A stretch of 5,480 nt of DNA from Schwartzia sp. (in: firmicutes) (lineage in GTDB: Bacteria; Bacillota; Negativicutes; Selenomonadales; Selenomonadaceae), in assembly GCA_017939945.1 (NCBI GenBank), contig JAGAZS010000310.1, positions 1 through 5,480 on the forward strand, in the 5' to 3' direction. Positions 1 to 5,480 of the stretch are shown here, in pieces. The notes beneath the pieces are model-generated. The model did not search any database, was not told where the DNA came from, and saw only the letters and a program-made list of their open reading frames with translations. A program made the translations under genes and the position numbers. Every line of letters begins with the position of its first letter. The first letter of the stretch is position 1.

Positions 1-1
1 A

Positions 2-778
2 ATCTCGGCGGCGGCGCAGCGGCGGCGTGTCCGGGCGAAGGTACATCTGGCCGTTGATACGGGCATGGGACGAATCGGCGTCCGTCCCGAGGATGCCGGG
101 GCAATGGCGGCGTTTATCGCGGGGCTTCCGAATGTCGAGCTGGAAGGCATGTTTTCCCATTTCGCCCTAGCCGATGCAACGGACAAGACCTTCGCATTCA
201 AGCAATTCGCGCGTTTTCAGATTGCGATGAATGACGTGAAAGCGAAGGGAATCGAGATTCCGATTTGCCATATCGCAAATTCCGCCGCGATTCTCGAAAT
301 GCCTGAAACCCATCTCGATATGGTGCGGGCGGGCATCATCCTGTACGGCCTTGCGCCGTCGGACGAGGTCGGCCACGACGTGGGGCTTCAGCCGGTCATG
401 TCGGTCAAGGCGCGGCTCACCCATGTCAAGACGCTGCATGAAGGCGAGACGGTCAGCTACGGCTGCACGTTCCGCGCATCGAAAGATATTCGCGTCGGCA
501 CGCTGCCGCTGGGATACGAGGACGGCTATACGCGGCTTTACGCCGGAAAGGCGAAGGTGGATCTGCGCGGGGATTTGTTGCCCGTCATCGGACGTATCTG
601 CATGGACCAGTGCATGATCGAGCTGACCGGCGCAAAAAAAGTCGCCGTCGGCGACACGGTGACAATCATGGGCGGCGACGCGCTGACGGCGGACGCCCTG
701 GCCTCGTGGCTCGGCACCATCAATTACGAGGTCGTTTGCATGTTTTCCCCGCGCATTCCGCGCGTGTATGTGGAATAA
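2..778 (+). CDS. alr: Alanine racemase, C-terminal two-thirds (5' end outside the window)
   Basis: This PLP enzyme interconverts L- and D-alanine in the cytoplasm and supplies D-Ala for peptidoglycan. The frame is already open at base 2, and the sequence before the first ATG (position 65) is clearly family sequence (KVHLAVDTGMGRIG, from about base 38), so ATG 65 is internal, not the start. Visible family motifs are HIANSA (His codon at 269), VRAGI (the PLP-phosphate/pyridine-side Arg, codon 326-328), VSYG with the catalytic tyrosine of the second active-site base (codon 458-460), TLPLGYEDGYTR, GRICMDQCM and the C-terminal INYE...RIPRVY. About 258 residues are present. Full-length members have roughly 370-390, so the N-terminal part with the PLP lysine is missing only because of the window edge. 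No frameshift is seen. It probably shares a transcript with the downstream trpB-like gene, whose start is 25 bp after this stop. Family assignment is very secure. Confidence 0.96.
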   Translation: MSAAAQRRRVRAKVHLAVDTGMGRIGVRPEDAGAMAAFIAGLPNVELEGMFSHFALADATDKTFAFKQFARFQIAMNDVKAKGIEIPICHIANSAAILEMPETHLDMVRAGIILYGLAPSDEVGHDVGLQPVMSVKARLTHVKTLHEGETVSYGCTFRASKDIRVGTLPLGYEDGYTRLYAGKAKVDLRGDLLPVIGRICMDQCMIELTGAKKVAVGDTVTIMGGDALTADALASWLGTINYEVVCMFSPRIPRVYVE

Positions 779-790
779 TCAAGAAAGAGC

Positions 791-796
791 AGGAGG
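791..796 (+). promoter_or_regulatory. Ribosome binding site of the trpB-like gene
   Basis: AGGAGG lies 7 bases before ATG 804 and is a near-perfect Shine-Dalgarno sequence. It settles the start at 804. An in-frame GTG at 768 overlaps the end of alr, lacks a matching site and would add 12 residues with no family resemblance. Confidence 0.85.
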
Positions 797-803
797 AGTA
801 CCA

Positions 804-2027
804 ATGGATTTTTCAAAGTACCTGAAGGAATACCCGGACAAGGACGGAAAATTCGGTTCGTACGGCGGCGCGTATCTGCCTGAGGAACTGGTTCCGGCGA
901 TGAAGGAAATCGAGCAGGCGTATCTGACGATTTGCCATTCGTCGCAGTTCATCAACGAGCTGCGCCGCATCCGCAAGGAGTTCCAGGGGCGTCCGACGCC
1001 GGTTTATCACTGTGAGCGTCTTTCCCGTATGATCGGCAACTGCCAGATTTATTTGAAGCGCGAGGATCTGAACCATTCCGGCGCCCACAAGCTGAACCAC
1101 TGCATGGGCGAGGGGCTCCTGGCGAAATTCATGGGCAAGAAGCGCATCATCGCAGAGACCGGCGCGGGCCAGCACGGCGTGGCTCTCGCGACGGCGGCGG
1201 CGTTCTTCGGGCTGGAATGTACGATCTATATGGGCGAGGTCGATATCGCGAAGCAGGCGCCAAACGTGGCGCGCATGAAGGTTCTCGGCGCGAACGTCGT
1301 GCCGGTCTCGCGCGGCCTGAAGACGCTGAAGGAAGCGGTGGACGCGGCCTTCGAGGATTATCTCGCGAATTATAAGGAAACGATTTACTGCATCGGCTCG
1401 GTGGTGGGGCCGCATCCGTTCCCGATGATGGTCCGCGATTTCCAGATGGTGGTCGGCGTCGAGGCGCGGGAGCAGTTCCAGGAAATGATGGGCTTCCTGC
1501 CCGATGTGGTCACGGCCTGCGTCGGCGGCGGCAGCAACTCCATCGGCATGTTCGTGCCGTTCCTGAATGACCCTGTCGAGATTGTCGGCGTTGAGCCGCT
1601 GGGACGCAGCGAAAAAATGGGCGATCACGCGGCTTCGATGACGTACGGATCCGAGGGTGTCATGCACGGCTTCAACAGCATCATGCTGAAGGACGAGAAG
1701 GGCGAACCTGCGCCGGTTTATTCGATTGCCAGCGGCCTCGACTATCCGTCCGTCGGACCGGAGCATGCGTTCCTGCACGATTCGGGCCGCGTGAAGTATG
1801 AGGTGGCAACCGACGAGGAAGCGGTGGACGCGTTCTTCAAGCTGTCCCGCTACGAGGGCATCATTCCCGCGCTCGAAAGCTCCCATGCGGTGGCCTACGC
1901 GATGCGCCGCGCGAAGGAAATGAACACCGGCTCGATTCTCGTCAACCTCAGCGGCCGCGGCGACAAGGATCTCGACTATGTGATCGAGAAATACGGCTAC
2001 GGCGAAAAATACAAGGATTTCAAATAA
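804..2027 (+). CDS. trpB: Tryptophan synthase beta chain-like PLP enzyme, not next to trpA
   Basis: This 407-residue protein is the usual length for TrpB, which joins indole and L-serine to make L-tryptophan using PLP. Motifs in order: FGSYGGAYLPEEL (17-29), GRPTP (62-66), REDLNHSGAHK with the predicted PLP-Schiff-base lysine K96, AETGAGQHGVA with the predicted catalytic glutamate E118, LKTLKEA (172-178, the alpha-subunit contact region of classical TrpB), GSVVGPHPFPMMVRDFQ (198-214), the PLP-phosphate loop GGGSNSIGMF (241-250), SGLDYPSVGPEH (310-321) and NLSGRGDKD (381-389), whose serine contacts the pyridine nitrogen. All core catalytic residues I can place are kept. Small departures are LNH where classical TrpB has INN after the lysine, SIASGLD for SISAGLD, and GRSEKMGDH where family members usually read close to GHGIETGEH. 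No trpA, trpC or trpF is adjacent. It could be a stand-alone indole-salvage TrpB, the beta chain of a distant trpA, or a divergent relative with another substrate. The family call is secure; the exact reaction is less so. Confidence 0.9.
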   Translation: MDFSKYLKEYPDKDGKFGSYGGAYLPEELVPAMKEIEQAYLTICHSSQFINELRRIRKEFQGRPTPVYHCERLSRMIGNCQIYLKREDLNHSGAHKLNHCMGEGLLAKFMGKKRIIAETGAGQHGVALATAAAFFGLECTIYMGEVDIAKQAPNVARMKVLGANVVPVSRGLKTLKEAVDAAFEDYLANYKETIYCIGSVVGPHPFPMMVRDFQMVVGVEAREQFQEMMGFLPDVVTACVGGGSNSIGMFVPFLNDPVEIVGVEPLGRSEKMGDHAASMTYGSEGVMHGFNSIMLKDEKGEPAPVYSIASGLDYPSVGPEHAFLHDSGRVKYEVATDEEAVDAFFKLSRYEGIIPALESSHAVAYAMRRAKEMNTGSILVNLSGRGDKDLDYVIEKYGYGEKYKDFK

Positions 2028-2040
2028 GATATAAGGAGAA

Positions 2041-2079
2041 AGCAGCCCCGTGCGAAAAATGTCAGCCGGGGCTGTTTTT
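2041..2079 (+). terminator. Intrinsic terminator after the trpB-like gene
   Basis: AGCAGCCCCG (2041-2050) pairs with CGGGGCTGTT (2067-2076, one G-U pair). The loop is 16 bases, and a TTTTT run occupies 2075-2079. The GC-rich stem and T run 14 bp after the trpB stop make a convincing rho-independent terminator for the alr-trpB transcript. Confidence 0.85.
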
Positions 2080-2105
2080 GCGGAAACAACCTTCGGAAGC
2101 CATGC

Positions 2106-2113
2106 AGGAAAGG
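2106..2113 (+). promoter_or_regulatory. Ribosome binding site of the glycosyltransferase gene
   Basis: AGGAAAGG lies 10 bases before ATG 2124. It is weaker and more distant than the trpB site but is the only candidate near this start. The protein from 2124 begins directly with the family's first strand (ISVIVPVYN), which supports the start independently. Confidence 0.55.
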
Positions 2114-2123
2114 TCGTGATTGG

Positions 2124-3203
2124 ATGCCCGCGATTTCGGTCATTGTGCCAGTATACAACGGCGAGGAATATCTGGAGGCTTGCATTGACAGTATTTTGGC
2201 GCAGGATTTCAGGGATTTTGAAGTCATCGTCGTGGACGACGGTTCGACCGACGGGACGGTTGCACTGTATGAAAAGTTGTATGGGCAAAATCCCTTGGTA
2301 CGGCTTCATCGTCATGAGAAAAACCAAGGGCTGCCCATTGCGCGGAATACGGGCTTGTCGTTGGCGACGGGCAAGTATGTGACCTTCGTCGATTGCGACG
2401 ATCTCATTCTCTGGAATATGCTTTCCGTGATGTATGAGACGGCAGAGCGAACCGGCGCGGACGTCGTGTCCGCCGACGGGTATCTGCGTGCAAACGCTCG
2501 GAATTGGCAAGTGCTGCAAAGCCAGGACGAGAGCCTGCTGGAAAGGCGGGCGGGCAGCCGGATGATAACGGAGCCGACGGCATTGCCGGATGATTTACGG
2601 GAACGCCTTCGGATGTGTATCCGGTATGAGATGCTTGTCTTCGCTTGGAACAGGCTTTATTCCCGAAAATTCCTCGCGGAAAATGGCCTGGCGTTTCCCG
2701 ATTTCCGTGTGCCGTTCGAGGACATCTTGTTTTATTTCGTATGCTTGTTTTATGCGAAAACGTATATCCGCATTCCCGAATTTTTTTACATCTACTGCCA
2801 AACGCCTGATTCCATCGTGCGGAGCGAAAAGCCGCCGTCATGGATTGGCTATCTGGCAAAGTCTATGGCGCTTGGCGTGCGCTATCTGCACTCCAATCTT
2901 TCGCGCCTGCCGTTTTTTCGAGAGAATCCGGATGTGAAGGATTCGGTGATTCAGCTCTTTTTGGAGAACGCAAAATATGAGCATATCGCGAAAGGGAAAT
3001 TCTATGCCCATTACGCAGCTTCCCCGGAGGGCGACGCTGCGGTCAGGGATGCGCTGCTGCCGCTTTTCGGAGAGGACGCGTCTTTCGTCAAGTACCTGTT
3101 TCATGTAATGAACATCCACTTCGCGGAGGCGAGTGCGCTGCTTGACGAAAACGCCGCGCTGAAAGCGGCGCTGGCGAAAATCAAGGGAAATACGGTTGAT
3201 TGA
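2124..3203 (+). CDS. Family 2 (GT-A fold) glycosyltransferase
   Basis: This 359-residue enzyme is predicted to transfer a sugar from a nucleotide-sugar donor to a growing surface glycan at the cytoplasmic face of the membrane. The N-terminal GT-A domain shows ISVIVPVYNGEEYLEACIDS (4-23), VIVVDDGSTDGT (34-45) for nucleotide binding, NQGLPIARNTG (67-77) and the metal-binding DxD-type motif DCDD (90-93). Further on, WNRLY (175-179) and PFEDILF (197-203, with the acidic pair often taken as the catalytic-base region) are typical of capsule and LPS GT2 enzymes. The C-terminal part is helical with no clear family match, and it ends in a short Ala/Leu/Glu-rich, possibly coiled-coil stretch (about 333-354). 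No membrane segment is evident. The gene is richer in A+T than its neighbours: by hand count 42% GC over 2701-2820 against 62% over 1501-1620 in trpB. Intrinsic terminators lie on both sides and no promoter is visible before it. Donor and acceptor cannot be read from the sequence. Confidence 0.88.
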   Translation: MPAISVIVPVYNGEEYLEACIDSILAQDFRDFEVIVVDDGSTDGTVALYEKLYGQNPLVRLHRHEKNQGLPIARNTGLSLATGKYVTFVDCDDLILWNMLSVMYETAERTGADVVSADGYLRANARNWQVLQSQDESLLERRAGSRMITEPTALPDDLRERLRMCIRYEMLVFAWNRLYSRKFLAENGLAFPDFRVPFEDILFYFVCLFYAKTYIRIPEFFYIYCQTPDSIVRSEKPPSWIGYLAKSMALGVRYLHSNLSRLPFFRENPDVKDSVIQLFLENAKYEHIAKGKFYAHYAASPEGDAAVRDALLPLFGEDASFVKYLFHVMNIHFAEASALLDENAALKAALAKIKGNTVD

Positions 3204-3228
3204 CACTTGACGGCGCTTGCGGTAAAAT
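3200..3228 (+). promoter_or_regulatory. Sigma-70/sigma-A type promoter for the wecA-wecB genes
   Basis: A perfect -35 box TTGACA (3200-3205), a 17-base spacer and a -10 box TAAAAT (3223-3228, one mismatch to TATAAT) place the likely transcription start near 3235. The -35 box overlaps the TGA stop (3201-3203) of the glycosyltransferase gene. It is the best promoter match I found in the window and sits where the wecA-wecB unit needs one. The prediction is from sequence only. Confidence 0.72.
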
Positions 3229-3246
3229 AGCTTGGAATCCGCTTTG

Positions 3247-3270
3247 CCGTGCGTAAGGCACGGTTTTTTT
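3247..3270 (+). terminator. Intrinsic terminator in the wecA leader (GT2 terminator or attenuator)
   Basis: CCGTGC (3247-3252) pairs perfectly with GCACGG (3258-3263) around a 5-base loop, followed by TTTTTTT (3264-3270). It ends the glycosyltransferase transcript 44 bp after its stop codon. Because the predicted promoter at 3200-3228 lies upstream of it, it would also fall about 12 bases into the wecA-wecB leader, where it could act as an attenuator. No competing antiterminator stem is obvious in the roughly 63-base leader. Confidence 0.8.
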
Positions 3271-3279
3271 CCATGGAAT

Positions 3280-3287
3280 AAGAGGTG
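3280..3287 (+). promoter_or_regulatory. Ribosome binding site of the wecA-like gene
   Basis: AAGAGGTG ends 10 bases before ATG 3298 and 7 bases before an in-frame TTG at 3295, so the true start may be either, a difference of one residue. A much earlier in-frame TTG at 3232 is rejected. It would lie at or upstream of the predicted transcription start, has no ribosome site, and would translate the terminator hairpin. Confidence 0.65.
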
Positions 3288-3297
3288 CGAATATTTG

Positions 3298-4347
3298 ATG
3301 CCAAATTATATATGGGCTTTTTTGATTGCGGCTGTCGCGGCGGTGCTTCTGACGCCGATGGTGATTCGGCTGGCGTTCCGGACGGGGGCGCTGGACGCGC
3401 CGGACGCGCGCAAGGTGCACAAAAAGCCGATTCCTCGTATCGGCGGGCTGGCGATTTACGCGGCGTTCATGATTTCGATGCTGCTTTTGCTGGAGACGTC
3501 GGAGATTCCCGAAGAAATGGCGCAGGGCGTCATCGGGCTGTTTATCGGCGGCTCGATGATTGTGGCGCTGGGACTTTGGGACGATTATGTGAGCCTTCCG
3601 GCGAAGGTCAAGCTTCTGGGACAGATTTTCTGCGCATGGGCGGCGGTGGCCTTCGGCGTCCGTATTGACTTCATCACGTCCTTTTCGGGGGAAGTCGCTT
3701 ACCTTTACGACTATGTGACGATTCCGCTGACGATTTTCTGGATGGTCGGCATCACGAATACGGTGAACCTGATTGACGGCCTTGATGGGCTGGCGGCGGG
3801 GGTTGCGACCATCGCTTCACTGACGATCTGCCTCGTCGCGCTGCGCATGGACATCCTCGTGGTGGCGGTCGTAACGGCGGCATTGGCGGGGGCGGCCTTC
3901 GGATTCCTGTTTTTCAATTTCAATCCGGCGAAAATCTTTATGGGCGATACGGGTAGCATGTTCCTCGGCTTCATGCTCTCGGGCATTTCCGTCGTCGGTG
4001 TGATGAAAAGCGCGGCGATTGTCGCGTTGGTCGTGCCGATTCTCGCGCTGGGGCTTCCGATTCTCGATACGACCTTTGCGATTGTACGGCGCTGGCTTGC
4101 CGGAGAGCCGATCATGAAGCCGGACAAGGGGCATCTTCACCATCGCTTGTTGAATCTCGGTTTTTCCCAAAGACAAGCGGTAATGCTGATGTACGTTATC
4201 AGAGCTATTCTCGGCTCCGGGGCGATCGTTATGACGGCGGTCAGCCCGCGGACGGCGCTCCTGATCTTGGTCGGGATGATTGTCGCTGTGCTGTACGGCG
4301 CAAAACGGCTCGGGATCCTCAAAATGAAAAAGGCTGCTAGGAACTGA
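3298..4347 (+). CDS. wecA: Undecaprenyl-phosphate GlcNAc-1-phosphate transferase (WecA/TagO type)
   Basis: This is an integral membrane enzyme of the MraY/WecA superfamily, 349 residues and about the usual length. Members move a HexNAc-1-phosphate, normally from UDP-GlcNAc, to undecaprenyl phosphate, the first step of O-antigen, teichoic-acid or common-antigen type glycans. About ten or eleven hydrophobic segments are visible, the first at about residues 5-26. Cytoplasmic-loop motifs in order: DAPDARKVHKKPIPRIGG (33-50), the Mg2+-associated aspartates D95-D96 in LWDDY, NTVNLIDGLDG (154-164), the FMGDTGS motif (214-220), PILD (254-257) and HLHHR (279-283). The HLHHR loop marks the WecA/TagO branch rather than peptidoglycan MraY. 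The wecB gene starts 33 bp downstream with no terminator between, so the two are probably co-transcribed from the promoter at 3200-3228. The GlcNAc donor is inferred from the family. tagO/tarO would be an equally valid name. Confidence 0.92.
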   Translation: MPNYIWAFLIAAVAAVLLTPMVIRLAFRTGALDAPDARKVHKKPIPRIGGLAIYAAFMISMLLLLETSEIPEEMAQGVIGLFIGGSMIVALGLWDDYVSLPAKVKLLGQIFCAWAAVAFGVRIDFITSFSGEVAYLYDYVTIPLTIFWMVGITNTVNLIDGLDGLAAGVATIASLTICLVALRMDILVVAVVTAALAGAAFGFLFFNFNPAKIFMGDTGSMFLGFMLSGISVVGVMKSAAIVALVVPILALGLPILDTTFAIVRRWLAGEPIMKPDKGHLHHRLLNLGFSQRQAVMLMYVIRAILGSGAIVMTAVSPRTALLILVGMIVAVLYGAKRLGILKMKKAARN

Positions 4348-4363
4348 AGAATCTGTTGTATTC

Positions 4364-4376
4364 GGAGGCAGGGGAG
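4364..4376 (+). promoter_or_regulatory. Ribosome binding region of wecB
   Basis: Two purine-rich cores precede ATG 4381: GGAGG (4364-4368), 12 bases away, and GGGGAG (4371-4376), 4 bases away. Neither spacing is ideal, but together they support ATG 4381. The next in-frame ATG (4411) sits inside the family's first strand and has no such site. Confidence 0.55.
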
Positions 4377-4380
4377 AATT

Positions 4381-5480
4381 ATGGCGGAAGCGACGGCAAA
4401 GCTCAAAATCATGACGGTTTTCGGCACGCGTCCCGAGGCGATCAAGATGGCGCCCGTGGTCATGGAAATGGCAAAGCACCCGGAGGAAATCGTTCCCGTC
4501 GTTGCGGTGACGGCGCAGCATCGGGAAATGCTCGACCAGGTGCTGCGCCTGTTTCATATCGTGCCGGACTATGACCTTGATATCATGGCGACGGGGCAGA
4601 CGCTTTTCGACATCACGGCTCGCGCTCTGAAAGGTCTCGACGAAGTGCTGACGAAGGAAAAGCCCGACCTTGTGCTTGTCCATGGCGACACGACGACGAC
4701 CTTTGCGGGCGCGCTGGCGGCCTATTACCATCAGACGGCGGTGGGCCATGTCGAGGCGGGGCTCCGCACCTATAATAAATATTCGCCGTTCCCGGAGGAA
4801 ATGAACCGTCATCTGACCGGCGCTATCGCCGATCTGCATTTCGCGCCGACGGCCACCTCGGCAGGGAATCTGCGCGCCGAGCATGTGCCGGAGAAGGACA
4901 TTTTCATTACGGGCAATACGGTGATTGACGCGCTGCATCATACAGTGAAGGAAGAATTCGGTTTCGCGGACGACGCGCTTTCGGGCATCGATTACGCAAA
5001 CCGCCGTGTCGTGCTCGTCACGACGCATCGCCGGGAAAACCTCGGCGAACCGATGCGCCAAGTTTATAAAGCGATGGAGCGCCTGATTGACGAGATTCCC
5101 GATATCGAGATTGTGTTCCCCGTGCACAAGAACCCGAAGGTGCGCGAGGTCGTGAATGAGGTGCTGGGCGGCGCCGAAAGGGTGCATTTGATCGAGCCGC
5201 TGGACTACGAACCTTTTGCGAATCTGATGCATCGTTCGACGCTGATATTGACTGATTCCGGCGGCGTACAGGAGGAAGCGCCCGCTCTCGGGAAGCCGGT
5301 GCTCGTCCTGCGCGGTACGACGGAACGCCCCGAGGCGGTGGAAGCGGGCACGGTGCTTCTCGTCGGTACGGAGGAGGAGCGTGTTTACAGCGAGGCGAAA
5401 AAACTGCTGACGGACGAGGCGGCATATGCGCGCATGGCGGAAGCGAGGAGCCCGTACGGCGACGGCGAGGCTGCGCGGCG
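4381..5480 (+). CDS. wecB: UDP-N-acetylglucosamine 2-epimerase, non-hydrolysing (3' end outside the window)
   Basis: This cytosolic GT-B-fold enzyme interconverts UDP-GlcNAc and UDP-ManNAc, the precursor of ManNAc or ManNAcA units in surface polysaccharides. The 366 codons present show every hallmark: FGTRPEAIKMAP (14-25, R17 and K22), AQHREMLDQVL (45-55), VHGDTTTTFA (100-109, D103), HVEAGLRT (123-130, E125), PFPEEMNR (136-143, E139), GNTVIDAL (178-185), TTHRREN (214-220, H216), FPVHKNP (246-252), LTDSGGVQEEAP (290-301) and LRGTTERPEAVEAGT (310-324). The open frame reaches the last base inside the C-terminal SPYGDGEAARR motif, which family members usually end with as NPYGDG. Only about 10-20 residues should be missing. 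D103, E125, E139 and H216 correspond to residues known as catalytically important in WecB/MnaA enzymes. Pairing with a WecA-type transferase fits one glycan pathway. mnaA is an equivalent name. Confidence 0.95.
   Translation, partial: MAEATAKLKIMTVFGTRPEAIKMAPVVMEMAKHPEEIVPVVAVTAQHREMLDQVLRLFHIVPDYDLDIMATGQTLFDITARALKGLDEVLTKEKPDLVLVHGDTTTTFAGALAAYYHQTAVGHVEAGLRTYNKYSPFPEEMNRHLTGAIADLHFAPTATSAGNLRAEHVPEKDIFITGNTVIDALHHTVKEEFGFADDALSGIDYANRRVVLVTTHRRENLGEPMRQVYKAMERLIDEIPDIEIVFPVHKNPKVREVVNEVLGGAERVHLIEPLDYEPFANLMHRSTLILTDSGGVQEEAPALGKPVLVLRGTTERPEAVEAGTVLLVGTEEERVYSEAKKLLTDEAAYARMAEARSPYGDGEAAR

Noticed and set aside
65..778. alr as a complete short gene starting at ATG 65.
   Set aside because: The frame upstream of 65 is open to base 2 and encodes conserved alanine racemase sequence, so the gene simply enters from the left.
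2050..2382. GTG-started 110-codon + strand frame preceded by AAGGAG.
   Set aside because: It begins inside the terminator hairpin and overlaps the GT2 gene out of frame with a Cys/Arg/Trp-rich nonsense-like translation. Only the orphan ribosome site is noted as a finding.
813..2519. Open frame of 568 codons on the - strand opposite trpB and the start of the GT2 gene.
   Set aside because: Its translation is rich in Arg and His and low in complexity, with no family motif. It crosses the terminator and two genes, and trpB on the other strand is unmistakable. Long antisense frames are expected in GC-rich coding DNA.
3207..3228. TTGACG (3207-3212) as an alternative -35 box for TAAAAT.
   Set aside because: The spacer would be only 10 bases. 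The overlapping TTGACA at 3200-3205 gives exactly 17.
3232..3297. N-terminal extension of wecA from TTG 3232.
   Set aside because: It starts at or upstream of the predicted transcription start, would encode the terminator hairpin, and lacks a ribosome site. Family alignment and the AAGAGGTG site favour 3295 or 3298.
3817..5232. Open frame of 471 codons on the - strand opposite wecA and wecB.
   Set aside because: It has the same Arg/His-rich, motif-free translation and spans two well-identified + strand genes and their junction.

Overview
The window reads as ordinary chromosomal sequence from a GC-rich bacterium with Firmicutes-style signals: strong AGGAGG-type ribosome binding sites, A-type promoter elements and compact hairpin-plus-T-run terminators. 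Five genes lie on the + strand, and nothing convincing lies on the - strand. My best guess at the source is a Negativicutes member (Selenomonas, Megasphaera or Dialister relatives). This rests on overall GC, the protein flavour and a WecA/WecB pair in a Firmicutes-like genome. It is an inference, not a demonstrated assignment.

Layout. Positions 2-778 hold the 3' two-thirds of an alanine racemase gene (alr), which enters from the left. After 25 bp and a strong ribosome binding site comes a complete gene for a tryptophan synthase beta-chain-like PLP enzyme (804-2027), with no trpA or other trp gene beside it. A clear intrinsic terminator (2041-2079) closes this pair. A family 2 glycosyltransferase gene follows (2124-3203). 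It is more AT-rich than its neighbours and has no promoter I can see. A near-consensus promoter (TTGACA, 17 bp, TAAAAT at 3200-3228) overlaps its stop codon. A perfect hairpin with seven T follows immediately (3247-3270), and then the undecaprenyl-phosphate sugar-1-phosphate transferase gene of the WecA/TagO type (3298-4347). A non-hydrolysing UDP-GlcNAc 2-epimerase gene (wecB/mnaA, from 4381) runs off the right edge.

How the genes fit together. Alr supplies D-alanine for peptidoglycan. The WecA-like enzyme starts lipid-linked glycan synthesis from UDP-GlcNAc. WecB converts the same nucleotide sugar to UDP-ManNAc, and the GT2 enzyme probably adds a sugar to a surface glycan. Apart from the TrpB-like protein, the theme is the cell envelope.

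I see no CRISPR array, RNA gene, insertion sequence or obviously new system. The points most worth checking are the promoter-before-terminator arrangement upstream of wecA, the orphan TrpB-like gene, and the AT-richer GT2 gene sitting between two terminators.
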